Shown here: positions 8,828-17,170 of the stretch, piece by piece | Layout of the letters: every line of letters begins with the position of its first letter | Numbering within the stretch: the first letter of the stretch is position 1 | Assembly: GCA_964567845.1 (NCBI GenBank) | Contig: CAZMOG010000002.1 | Coordinates: 9,896 to 73,895 of the forward strand | Length of the DNA stretch: 64,000 nt | From: RGIG9079 sp964567845 | Lineage (GTDB): Bacteria > Bacteroidota > Bacteroidia > Bacteroidales > Marinifilaceae | Direction: 5' to 3' | The notes under the pieces: generated by a model | The model's input: only the letters and a program-made list of their open reading frames with translations | Databases searched by the model: none | Told to the model about the DNA's origin: nothing | Position numbers and translations under genes: made by a program

Positions 8828-9853
8828 ATGACACAAAAAACCATAACAATCAAAGATCTTGCAGAGCAGCTGAACATTTCAGTCTCAACAGTATCAAGGG
8901 CACTAAAAGACAACCCTGAAATCAGTCAAGCAACAAGAAGACAAGTTCAAGAGTTGGCAAAACAGCTTGGATATCGTCCGAATCCTATTGCTGTTGCACT
9001 AAAAACACACAGAAGTTATACTATTGGAATTATTGTTCCACAAATAGTAAACTCTTTCTTCGCCTCGGTGGTAAGAGCTATTGAAGAGGTGGCAGAGAGT
9101 TATGGCTATAATGTACTTGTAAGTTCTTCGAACGAACATATTGAAAAGGAGAAAAAGAATGTCAATGTCTTTATGGGTATTCGCGTAGATGGAATCATTA
9201 TATCATTGGCTCGCGAAACCACTAATTTTGATCACATCAAAGCAATTCAGGCATCGAACACGCCTCTTGTTTTGTTCGACAGAACAACTACCGACATCGA
9301 GGCTGCAAGAGTTGTTGCCAACGATGCTGATGCGGCATTCAAGATTGTTCAACACCTAATTGATGGTGGCGCGAAGAGTATTGCTCTTATTACCGGCCCC
9401 GAGCACTTATCTATCGGACGCAACAGAATGAAGGGATATTTAAGAGCCATGACCAACAATAATCTTGACATTCGCCAAGATTACATTCTTCGTTGCAAAG
9501 ACTTTACCGTCGAGGCCGCCTACGATGCAACTATACAACTACTTGAAAGCGGTCAGTGTCCAGATGCATTCTTCGGCATCAATGATGAAATGGTCATTGG
9601 CGCAATGAAAGCCTTGAAAGAGAAAAATATTCGTATCCCCGACGATGTTACCCTCTTCGGTTTCTCAAACTCTAAGCGTTCACGCTACATGAGTCCGACA
9701 ATAAGCACCATTGACCAGTTCCCTCACGAAGTTGGAACAAAGGCTGCTGAGTTGCTTTTCGAGCAGATTCTTGCCCCCAAATACGCCAAGATTCGTGAAG
9801 AGGTTGTAAACTGCGAACTGCTGATTCGTGAATCTTCAGAGAAAAAGAAATGA
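8828..9853 (+). CDS. LacI-family transcriptional regulator
   Basis: DNA-binding repressor/activator with a periplasmic-binding-protein-like ligand domain. The N-terminal helix-turn-helix reads TIKDLAEQLNISVSTVSRAL, followed by the hinge region RPNPIAVALKTHRS, then the ligand domain to residue 341. The VSTVSRAL recognition helix is of the kind that usually reads AAACGTTT-type palindromes. Two such operators occur in this window, at 34706 and 41347, making this a plausible but unproven binder. It sits between pgpH and the gldA-like gene with 14-15 bp gaps, so it is probably co-transcribed with them. The effector is unknown. Confidence 0.92.
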   Translation: MTQKTITIKDLAEQLNISVSTVSRALKDNPEISQATRRQVQELAKQLGYRPNPIAVALKTHRSYTIGIIVPQIVNSFFASVVRAIEEVAESYGYNVLVSSSNEHIEKEKKNVNVFMGIRVDGIIISLARETTNFDHIKAIQASNTPLVLFDRTTTDIEAARVVANDADAAFKIVQHLIDGGAKSIALITGPEHLSIGRNRMKGYLRAMTNNNLDIRQDYILRCKDFTVEAAYDATIQLLESGQCPDAFFGINDEMVIGAMKALKEKNIRIPDDVTLFGFSNSKRSRYMSPTISTIDQFPHEVGTKAAELLFEQILAPKYAKIREEVVNCELLIRESSEKKK

Positions 9854-9868
9854 GATTAGCAAAATAGG

Positions 9869-10798
9869 ATGCAGGCAGACATTCAGATCAAAAATATCAG
9901 GAAGAATTCGAAAGAACTATCGAATATCAATAATATCAATCTCGACATTCGTTCTGGCGAGATTATTGGAGTTATTGGCCCCGACGGTTCAGGAAAAACC
10001 CTGTTAATGCATCTGCTTACTGCCTGTAACACTCCGGATAGTGGAACTATACTATTCAACTCAAAGAATATCTATAATAATATAGAAGAGTACAAACAAA
10101 ACATTGGATATCTGCCCAAAAGTAATCCTCTGTTTGAAAATATGACCGTAACTGGGTTTCTAAAATTCATGGCACAGTTATGCAAGGTTCCATCGTACAT
10201 TCTGCCTACAAGAATAATTGACACCATCCGGGAATGTAAACTGGATTCTGTAAAGAATTCTATTATCAACACCCTCTCAAAGGGGGCCAAACGTCGTGTG
10301 GGCATTGCTCAGACAATCGTACACAACCCTTCATTTCTACTGCTGGACCAGCCTACGGCAGAGTTGGATCCAAATCAGGTGCGTGCCATTCGAGAGCTTA
10401 TCAAGGAGCAATGTAAAGAACGCACAGCCATAATATACTCACAATCTCTCGACGATATTATTGAACTTTGCTCAAGAATCATATATATCAAGGAGGGCGA
10501 GATTGTTGCAGATCTAAACCTTAAAGAGTTATTGGAGCACAGTGAAGAGAATGTCATTATAAAGACTAAAATTCTCCCTGCCTCTCAACACAAAGTAGCA
10601 GAAGAGATTCTATTGCTTGACAATATAGAAAAAGCCGAGGTTTATGGGAATTATATATATATTCATTGTAAAAAAGATACGAAAATAGAGGAGCAACTAT
10701 TTCACCTATGCCATATAAACGGGTGGTACATTAAATGTCTGGCACCAATTGAGATTACCATTGAGGAATTATTGAAACGACAACTAATACAAGGATAA
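9869..10798 (+). CDS. GldA-like ABC transporter ATPase with altered catalytic motifs
   Basis: ATP-binding subunit of a Gld-type ABC transporter, 309 residues. Walker A GPDGSGKT (37-44) and the signature LSKGAKRRV (136-144) are present. Where Walker B normally reads LLLDEPT, this protein has LLLDQPT, putting glutamine (Q161, codon CAG) at the catalytic glutamate position. The H-loop, usually STH, reads YSQ, so the switch histidine is also glutamine (Q192). The Q-loop reads LPKSNPLF. Together these suggest weak or absent ATP hydrolysis, or a regulatory ATP-binding role. It lies 4 bp before the fused permease gene. Gliding itself is not implied; most Bacteroidales carrying such genes do not glide. 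Confidence 0.85.
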   Translation: MQADIQIKNIRKNSKELSNINNINLDIRSGEIIGVIGPDGSGKTLLMHLLTACNTPDSGTILFNSKNIYNNIEEYKQNIGYLPKSNPLFENMTVTGFLKFMAQLCKVPSYILPTRIIDTIRECKLDSVKNSIINTLSKGAKRRVGIAQTIVHNPSFLLLDQPTAELDPNQVRAIRELIKEQCKERTAIIYSQSLDDIIELCSRIIYIKEGEIVADLNLKELLEHSEENVIIKTKILPASQHKVAEEILLLDNIEKAEVYGNYIYIHCKKDTKIEEQLFHLCHINGWYIKCLAPIEITIEELLKRQLIQG

Positions 10799-10802
10799 AG
10801 GT

Positions 10803-13001
10803 ATGGGTATAGGATTTCTACTGAAACACGAATTGGCTCAGTTCCTGAAGAACTGGACCCTCTTTATCTCTATGTTTATATGTTTTAGCATTTCAGGCTT
10901 CATTATTTGGTACGCTCCATACAATATTATAGAATCCGGCTATGCATCAATGAACATTCTGTTCAGTGTGTTCTATTGGTTGCTTATGATCTTCATACCG
11001 GCTATAGCCATGGGAAAAATCAGCGACGAAAAGAGCTCCGGACTCTTGGAACTGATTACAAGCAAACCCATTGCACTTAGAAGAATTGTTATTGCCAAAT
11101 GGCTTGCTACATTTATTATTACACTACTAACCATCTCTTTGACCATTCCATATTGCATTACCATTGCACAACTCGGAAACTTGGACTGGGGAGTAACAAT
11201 GAGTGGATACTTTGCGCTAATATTACATAGTGCCTTAGTTATATCGATAAGTTTATTCACATCGGCAAAAGCCAAGAATTCATTTAATGCGTTATTCTAC
11301 ACATGGATAATTTTGGCAATCATCTTAGGCATTCCACAATCGCTTCTGCTATTCAACATGAATAGTGGCATAGAGATGACTATTATAAGGTATTCTCTAA
11401 GCGAATACTTTAAAAGTATGAGCCAAGGCATGATGTATGTGCATGGAACAACCTTATACATTTGCATTTCAGCCATATTTACCATACTTACAGGTCACTC
11501 CCTAACTCAGACATTCAGAAGTAAAAGAGCCACTATAATACGGTACTCTGTCATAGCGATCCTTTTATCGCTTGTCGCTGTAACATTTTTTTCGCCGGTA
11601 AGAATTGATTTCTCGCTTTCAAATAAATTTTCACTTAGCCCCATTACAGTTGAGACAATAAAAAAGAATACAGAGCCGGTAACCATCAACATATATTACT
11701 CAGATAATCTTCCAGCTGAATCCACACGATACAGTCGTGAGTTGTTTATGCTTTTAAGGTCATTCCGTTCAGAGAGCAAGGCCCCGTTCACAATCAAAGC
11801 TAACAAGGTAAACTCGAAAGAGGTTGAAACCTACGCAAAGTTAGAGGGGATAGCTCCAATAATAAGCGAGGCCGATAATACCAACAACACTGAGGATATA
11901 TTTTTCGGAGCAATAATCAATGTAGGAGATAAGAATAAAACGGTTATCAGCCATCTTACACCCCAAGTTCCTATTGAATACGAGATTACACGTACAATCC
12001 ACCAAACAACAATAGAGAAATTACCAATAATAGGCTTTGCGTTCGGACACAACGAAACCCTACCAACGCAAATGGGCATGTTTACCGAGGAGTTGAGAAA
12101 AAGCGCAAATATAAGAATGGTAAATATTGATTATGAGCCCTCGCTCGAAATATTCGATGCAATATGTATCATTGGAGCGCAAAAGCAATTTACATTGTCA
12201 GAGATAAACCGATTACAAAACTACCTTGATAACGGTGGACGCCTGTTTATTGCCCTTCGTCACGCTATTGGCAGAATAAATAATTTTCAATCAACAAATT
12301 GGTTTACCATACAAAGAACCGGATTGGAAGAGATGCTGGAGTACATGGGGCTAAAGGTAAACTATAACTTTGTTATAGATAACAATTGCAGTACGCTTAC
12401 CATGGAGCAGGAGATTGGCAAATCCTCGACACATAGAAATATAAAATTTCCATACTTCCCTATAATCACTCACTTTGGCAACCACATAATAACCAATGGT
12501 TTGAACTCTATCATGTTACCGTTTGCAAGTAGCATTGAGCAGGTAAAGACACCAACCACCTACGTTTATAAGTCACTTGCAAAAACATCTTCAAATGCCG
12601 GCATTAAAACACCACCTATTGCATATCAGGTTCAGACACGCTGGGGCATTCAAGATTTTAATAAACGGGATGTCGATATTGCAGCTCTTCTTCAGAATGA
12701 GAGTAGCGGAGGTGCAGTTATCGTAATCACAAATGCAGCATTTATAAATGACGAGGTTGTTAAGATTTTTGGGAACGACAATATCAATTTTGCCGTCAAT
12801 TCCATTGAATGGCTTACCGACAACACAGGGCTGATTGAATTAAGAAATAAATATAATTCATTCCCTACCATTAACCAAACAAATGCGAAAACAACAAAGG
12901 GAATAAAAGCTCTAAACACTCTTACTCCCCTTATTATAATTTTGCTAATCTTTGGAGGCGCCTACATTACATTACATTCCCTCCCTAAAAAGGTATTCTA
13001 A
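10803..13001 (+). CDS. Fused GldF-GldG ABC permease / auxiliary protein
   Basis: 732 residues combining two proteins that are separate in gliding Flavobacteria. Residues 1 to about 240 are an ABC-2 type permease like GldF, with six hydrophobic segments and the motif KISDEKSSGLLELITSKPI after the second. A further hydrophobic segment at about 247-265 leads into a GldG-like extracytoplasmic ABC_transp_aux region (about 275-690), including ITRTIHQTTIEKLPIIGFAFGH and RLFIALR. A last membrane helix (about 707-725) precedes a short basic tail. It is clearly paired with the ATPase 4 bp upstream. Its stop codon overlaps the convergent dapA end by four bases. The transported substrate is unknown. Confidence 0.85.
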   Translation: MGIGFLLKHELAQFLKNWTLFISMFICFSISGFIIWYAPYNIIESGYASMNILFSVFYWLLMIFIPAIAMGKISDEKSSGLLELITSKPIALRRIVIAKWLATFIITLLTISLTIPYCITIAQLGNLDWGVTMSGYFALILHSALVISISLFTSAKAKNSFNALFYTWIILAIILGIPQSLLLFNMNSGIEMTIIRYSLSEYFKSMSQGMMYVHGTTLYICISAIFTILTGHSLTQTFRSKRATIIRYSVIAILLSLVAVTFFSPVRIDFSLSNKFSLSPITVETIKKNTEPVTINIYYSDNLPAESTRYSRELFMLLRSFRSESKAPFTIKANKVNSKEVETYAKLEGIAPIISEADNTNNTEDIFFGAIINVGDKNKTVISHLTPQVPIEYEITRTIHQTTIEKLPIIGFAFGHNETLPTQMGMFTEELRKSANIRMVNIDYEPSLEIFDAICIIGAQKQFTLSEINRLQNYLDNGGRLFIALRHAIGRINNFQSTNWFTIQRTGLEEMLEYMGLKVNYNFVIDNNCSTLTMEQEIGKSSTHRNIKFPYFPIITHFGNHIITNGLNSIMLPFASSIEQVKTPTTYVYKSLAKTSSNAGIKTPPIAYQVQTRWGIQDFNKRDVDIAALLQNESSGGAVIVITNAAFINDEVVKIFGNDNINFAVNSIEWLTDNTGLIELRNKYNSFPTINQTNAKTTKGIKALNTLTPLIIILLIFGGAYITLHSLPKKVF

Positions 13002-13888
13002 GCCAACTCTTGGACTATCTTACATATTTTATCGTTAAGTATCTCTGAAACATTTACTAACGGTAATCTAAGAGTATCTGTTGCTATAACACCTGCAGCT
13101 TTTAGGGCAGATTTGATTCCTGCCGGATTACCCTCAGCAAAAAGAGCATCGCAATAATCAGCCAATGCAACATGCAACTTTGCAGCCTGGACTACATTAT
13201 TCTCCTTAATCAATGTAAGCATCTTTGCATAATAATTCGGATATAAATTACTTGCGACAGAAATAACTCCATCGAATCCCATTGCAACCAGCGGCATTAC
13301 CAAACCATCTTCGCCCGAAAGAATTGAGAAATCTTTGCGCTCTATCTTCAATAGCTCGGTTGCCTGACGCATTAATCCTGATGCCTCTTTCACTGCAACA
13401 ATATTCGGACACTCATTTGCCAATTTTATAACAGTTGTGGCTGCCATATTCACACTGGTTCTACCAGGAACATTATATAACACCACCGGTAGAGGCGAGG
13501 CTTGAGAGATTGCCTTATAATGCTCATAAATACCTTGTTGCGAAGGCTTGTTATAGTATGGCACTACCGACAATATACCCTGACAATATTTAATATACGG
13601 TAAGGTCTTTAACTCATTTACGACAGTTGCAGTACAATTACCTCCAACTCCAAGCAACAAAGGCAACTTTCCTGCATTTTGTTCAACTACACTCATTACA
13701 ACCAATTCACGCTCATTGGCTGTAAGCGTAACCGCCTCTGCCGTTGTTCCCAAAACAGTAATAAAATCTGCGCCTTTCTCTGTTATATGTCGCACTAAGT
13801 TCTTTAAACTATTAACATCAACATTCCCATCGGTATCAAATGGAGTTACTATTGCAACACCTACACCTTGAAATAACTTCTTATCCAT
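12998..13888 (-). CDS. dapA: 4-hydroxy-tetrahydrodipicolinate synthase
   Basis: Condenses pyruvate with aspartate semialdehyde in the lysine/diaminopimelate pathway. 296 residues, standard length. Key parts are VLGTTAEAVTL near residue 45, PYYNKPSQQGIYEHY with the active-site tyrosine region, YNVPGRTSVNM, and the Schiff-base lysine in VAVKEASG. Its start overlaps the end of the upstream small conserved gene by eight bases, so they form one unit. It is convergent with the GldF-GldG gene with no room for a separate terminator. Confidence 0.96.
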   Translation of the reverse strand: MDKKLFQGVGVAIVTPFDTDGNVDVNSLKNLVRHITEKGADFITVLGTTAEAVTLTANERELVVMSVVEQNAGKLPLLLGVGGNCTATVVNELKTLPYIKYCQGILSVVPYYNKPSQQGIYEHYKAISQASPLPVVLYNVPGRTSVNMAATTVIKLANECPNIVAVKEASGLMRQATELLKIERKDFSILSGEDGLVMPLVAMGFDGVISVASNLYPNYYAKMLTLIKENNVVQAAKLHVALADYCDALFAEGNPAGIKSALKAAGVIATDTLRLPLVNVSEILNDKICKIVQELA

Positions 13889-14405
13889 CTCTTTTGGTAC
13901 TCAAATTTTCAAACAACACCTTTATACTATTCACAAATTCACATCTATCCTCAACATCCTTTACTGTTATATCTGCAGAAAAGGAACCTAAACTTCTCCA
14001 CGATATTTTACACTTAGCTCTCGATTCCAATAACAACAACTCTGCCAACTCTGAGTTATCATTCGATAAATCGATCAACCAATCGAAAGGGGTATCCAAT
14101 AACTCTACTGCTCTATCCGCTCCTCGATATCCACTCTTACGCAGATTACTCTTCATTATCATTGCAGCATTGGTATCGGATGGAGCAAAGGTGCCTGTAC
14201 TTACATGCCACAGCTCCACAAACTCGACATTGGGGAAGGCATTCTTTAGAGCTTCAGCATACTCATCCCTGTCCCATCGCGTTGAACGGAACAGTAAAGC
14301 ACGTTTCGCATGGCTTGGCAATATAAACTGTTTGGTTCTTTTGCGTTCAACCAACACTCTTTTGTGTTTTTTTAGCTTAGCTTTATACAACAATCTCCTA
14401 AACAT
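13881..14405 (-). CDS. Conserved small protein, DUF6913-like
   Basis: 174-residue basic protein with no signal peptide or membrane segment. It starts with a strongly basic region (residues 1-30: RRLLYKAKLKKHKR and following). The size and placement upstream of dapA match a Bacteroidetes family I recall as DUF6913; that assignment is from memory and tentative. No catalytic motif is apparent. It overlaps dapA by eight bases. An exact -7 box (TAATTTTG on the minus strand, 14410-14417) lies just upstream of its ATG. The function is unknown; translational coupling suggests a constant stoichiometric or regulatory association with dapA, which is inference. Confidence 0.6.
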   Translation of the reverse strand: MFRRLLYKAKLKKHKRVLVERKRTKQFILPSHAKRALLFRSTRWDRDEYAEALKNAFPNVEFVELWHVSTGTFAPSDTNAAMIMKSNLRKSGYRGADRAVELLDTPFDWLIDLSNDNSELAELLLLESRAKCKISWRSLGSFSADITVKDVEDRCEFVNSIKVLFENLSTKRDG

Positions 14406-14455
14406 GCCGCAAAATTAACTATTTTCCCTTTGAGATAAAAAAAAAGCCCAAATTA

Positions 14456-14487
14456 TTTGCACAACAAAAAAAAAGTTCTTACCTTTG
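14456..14487 (+). promoter_or_regulatory. Promoter of tRNA-Arg
   Basis: TTTG at 14456-14459 and TACCTTTG at 14480-14487 are spaced by 20 bp, an exact match to the Bacteroidetes pattern. The tRNA begins 16 bp after the -7 box. Confidence 0.7.
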
Positions 14488-14503
14488 CATTGCGAAAACA
14501 AAA

Positions 14504-14577
14504 GGACTCGTAGCTTAATTGGATAGAGCACTTGGTTACGGCCCAAGAGGTTGGGGGTTCGACTCCCTTCGAGTTCA
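14504..14577 (+). tRNA. tRNA-Arg (anticodon ACG)
   Basis: Full cloverleaf of 74 bases without encoded CCA. The acceptor GGACTCG pairs with CGAGTTC (one G-T), the D arm is GCTT/GAGC, the anticodon stem CTTGG/CCAAG encloses TTACGGC giving anticodon ACG, and the T arm has TTCGACT in its loop. It reads CGU and, after A34 deamination to inosine, CGC and CGA. A terminator-like hairpin starts two bases later. Confidence 0.96.
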
Positions 14578-14578
14578 C

Positions 14579-14614
14579 AAAAAAGTTCCGGGTTTAAACT
14601 CGGAACTTTTTTTT
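14579..14614 (+). terminator. Hairpin with T tract between two tRNA genes
   Basis: AAAAAAGTTCCG (14579-14590) pairs fully with CGGAACTTTTTT (14601-14612), followed by TT. It has the form of a rho-independent terminator for tRNA-Arg, yet its T tract touches the first base of tRNA-Thr, leaving no space for a separate tRNA-Thr promoter. Confidence 0.8.
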
Positions 14615-14687
14615 GCCACTTTAGCTCAGCCGGTAGAGCGTCGCATTCGTAATGCGCAGGTCGGGGGTTCAAGTCCCCCAAGTGGCT
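14615..14687 (+). tRNA. tRNA-Thr (anticodon CGT)
   Basis: Cloverleaf of 73 bases. The acceptor GCCACTT/AAGTGGC is perfect, the D arm is GCTC/GAGC, the anticodon loop TTCGTAA gives CGT, and the T stem GGGGG/CCCCC is perfect with loop TTCAAGT. The anticodon stem TCGCA/TGCGC has a T-C mismatch at the 27-43 pair. It decodes ACG. No CCA is encoded. It must depend on read-through of the preceding hairpin or an unseen promoter. Confidence 0.95.
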
Positions 14688-14691
14688 CTTC

Positions 14692-16263
14692 CTAATCATA
14701 CTCTAAGCACAATTCATCAAGCCACATTGTTGCCCCGTCACCACCTGTAAAGAAATCTCCATATTTACTTGCAGAAGCCACTATTAGCAGATACTTTGGT
14801 GTTCTGCCCAACTCTCTGTAATCAAGTTCAAGCGTGAATGGGACATAGCCATCGGTACTTTCGGCAGAAAACATCTCGGCGTATGCAATAATGTGAGGAT
14901 CCTGCTTATCGAACAACTTTCTATTTGACTTTCTTGTTCTAATCTCTACCGGTTCATCCCAATCGCCAAGAGCAATATAGATTGAACATGTATCAGGCAT
15001 TCCCAACATGTGCGATGTTTCATCGTTTACATTGTCGATAATAGCAGTTTGATACTTATAGAAACCGGTTAAACGAGTAGGAAATGCACTAAAAGGTTTT
15101 CCCATATCCAATATACCGTTCGTACCATCGATCTGCTTAAAATCACCTACATAAATATTTCCTGCTGCAAACTTACCTACCGCTCCGATTCCCACGAATT
15201 TAGACATAAGTTTTGCTCCATTTCCATCAGCTTTATTGTCCCACTTCTCTGAGTCGGCCGGCAATGTGTTACTATCTCCAAGAGTTGAACTCCCCTTGTT
15301 TCCTGTATCCCAAAAGTTATCCTCCCCCTCAATCCATGGACACCAGATCTTCTCATCTTTCCACCATGTATCAAATGTACCGTTCGGTAATTCAACTGCC
15401 TGACCGGTAACAAACTCTATAACCTCTCCATAATCCTCGCCGGCATATGCTCGACACTTATATGCAGTCTGTTCCGTCAAACCGGTAAGTTTTGCCTGGA
15501 ATGTATTTCCGCTCTGCTCAACCATACTTGGATCAAGGCTCACCCAATTATCATTACCATCATTGATACAATACTCAAAACCTCCGGTCAATCCCTCCTG
15601 ACACTGTCCCTGCAACCATGCAATCTTTGCCCATGGGAAGACAGCTTTCGTCTCTACAACAATATTTGTCGTTATAACTATCAATTCCCAAGTCTCTGTT
15701 TTACCAAGATAGGAAACCTGAACTTTGGGATATTTGAATGGATCGGAAAAATCATGAATCGTTGAAATATCGGGAGTTATTACAGAACCCTCCGGCCCAA
15801 GTTTTAGCGAAGTGATATTGACCTTTTTAAGGTTTGAGCCAACAGGAACCTGCGAAACAGCTTTCTTACTATTGGGAGCTATTCTACTCTCACCTACCTG
15901 ATTCTCCACTGTAAAATAGCGTTCAATATTTTGTGTTCCTATAATCTTCCAATCAAAAGTCTGGTATAGAGATAATGGTACATGACATACCGATGTCAAA
16001 TCGAGTATCGAACCAACGGAAATAGGGCAATTCGCCCCTTCGGTCACACTCACGTCAGAAACCTTTACTTTGGACATAGTGGCAGTTTCGTGCATATCGA
16101 TAGTAATAGTCCGTGTTTCATTATCAATCCTCAAAGAATTCTGATTCTCAACAGCCATTCCCAATATTCGCAACTCAATATAGGGATATGGAATATTATT
16201 CTCTACACACCCCGATAACAGAGTATAAAACGCGATAACCAATATGCCGAAAAATCTTATCAT
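14692..16263 (-). CDS. PCMD-domain surface lipoprotein
   Basis: Predicted lipoprotein (about 523 residues) with a signal ending LLSGC, followed by immunoglobulin-like regions and a C-terminal PCMD (putative carbohydrate metabolism) domain from about residue 300. Typical pieces are FDTWWKDEKIW, FWDTGNKGSSTLG and MSKFVGIGAVGKFAAGNIYVG. Near-identical blocks appear in the 740-residue protein of the same operon (QFVGLGAIGKFAAGNMFVG), so the two are paralogues. The ATG at 16263 shares one base with the preceding TGA; a GTG at 16266 is less likely. It is the last gene of the six-gene run and stops five bases from the convergent tRNA-Thr. Ligand and function are unknown. Confidence 0.8.
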   Translation of the reverse strand: MIRFFGILVIAFYTLLSGCVENNIPYPYIELRILGMAVENQNSLRIDNETRTITIDMHETATMSKVKVSDVSVTEGANCPISVGSILDLTSVCHVPLSLYQTFDWKIIGTQNIERYFTVENQVGESRIAPNSKKAVSQVPVGSNLKKVNITSLKLGPEGSVITPDISTIHDFSDPFKYPKVQVSYLGKTETWELIVITTNIVVETKAVFPWAKIAWLQGQCQEGLTGGFEYCINDGNDNWVSLDPSMVEQSGNTFQAKLTGLTEQTAYKCRAYAGEDYGEVIEFVTGQAVELPNGTFDTWWKDEKIWCPWIEGEDNFWDTGNKGSSTLGDSNTLPADSEKWDNKADGNGAKLMSKFVGIGAVGKFAAGNIYVGDFKQIDGTNGILDMGKPFSAFPTRLTGFYKYQTAIIDNVNDETSHMLGMPDTCSIYIALGDWDEPVEIRTRKSNRKLFDKQDPHIIAYAEMFSAESTDGYVPFTLELDYRELGRTPKYLLIVASASKYGDFFTGGDGATMWLDELCLEYD

Positions 16264-17165
16264 CACAAATATGCCACTATTCCAATCTGGATATTAAAAA
16301 CATTGAACTTATAGTCCATTCCTAAACTCTTACGCCAACCACTCTCAACTCCATTGGTGGTTTGACGCTTTCTGTTCATTTTGAAACCTGCAATGCCTAC
16401 AGAGGCCTCAACCGTAAATTTATCCATAACAAAGACTGATAAACCGGGATTCAATCCTATTCTTATCTGCTGAATATCTGTATTTGTTTTGGTTAAACCA
16501 CTTGCCAGGGTTCTTACATAGTCCATTTCTCCCCAACTATATTCAAGAGATGTTTCATTGAACAGACCAAATCTATGCCCACGATCAAGACCCACATAGG
16601 AACGATGAATAAGAGCAACGCTATTCAAATTATAGCCACATCCGGTCTTACCCAACTCCATATTCAAGTCTTCGTCGATATCTACATATAGCGAAGATAG
16701 GTCTGCATCAATTTTCGTATTGGAATACTTTACTCCTACGCATGAATTGGGGGCATAAAAATATGCAACAAATGGCTTTGTCGAAAATGCAGATATTTGG
16801 CCGGAAAAATCCTCTATCATTCCAAAGAACTGTGAATCCTCCGTATCGTAATTGGCAAACGAGATTGCAAAACCAACCGCAACATCGCCCTTGGCTACAA
16901 AACGGTAGTTTGTAATCATACGTCTGCGTTTACGCTCAGACTCTCGCTGCTTTACAGGCACAGTATCCATTGCAAGATTTCTTTCACGAATAATTTTATC
17001 CCACTCGGTCTGAGTTATTATACCCTCGCTTATAAGTAAATCTTTCAATGAATCGACACGATTGACTAAACGCAAAGAATCACCCTCCACAACATTCTGA
17101 GCCGAAGTTTGATTAACACCGGCAAACGATAACACGAACAATATTAAAAGCAAACACCTCTTCAT
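16263..17165 (-). CDS. Secreted outer-membrane beta-barrel-like protein
   Basis: About 300 residues with a signal peptide (MKRCLLLILFVLSFAGV to TSAQ). A charged helical linker follows (LVNRVDSLKDLLISEGIIT, then RESERKRRRM), then alternating hydrophobic strands to the C-terminus. It resembles the next-upstream 253-residue protein in strand pattern and motifs such as GDVAVGFAISFANYD against GSSVSFAVND, and GLSVFVMDKFTVEASVGIAGF against GLVAFINDYTAAEVTVGVLGF. The pair therefore arose by duplication. An outer-membrane barrel is the best reading, but no named family is recognised. I prefer the ATG at 17165 over the GTG at 17171. Confidence 0.65.
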   Translation of the reverse strand: MKRCLLLILFVLSFAGVNQTSAQNVVEGDSLRLVNRVDSLKDLLISEGIITQTEWDKIIRERNLAMDTVPVKQRESERKRRRMITNYRFVAKGDVAVGFAISFANYDTEDSQFFGMIEDFSGQISAFSTKPFVAYFYAPNSCVGVKYSNTKIDADLSSLYVDIDEDLNMELGKTGCGYNLNSVALIHRSYVGLDRGHRFGLFNETSLEYSWGEMDYVRTLASGLTKTNTDIQQIRIGLNPGLSVFVMDKFTVEASVGIAGFKMNRKRQTTNGVESGWRKSLGMDYKFNVFNIQIGIVAYL

Positions 17166-17170
17166 AAGCA

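Noticed and set aside
14415..14699. Open frame antisense across both tRNA genes
   Set aside because: It is made of tRNA and terminator sequence with no family similarity.
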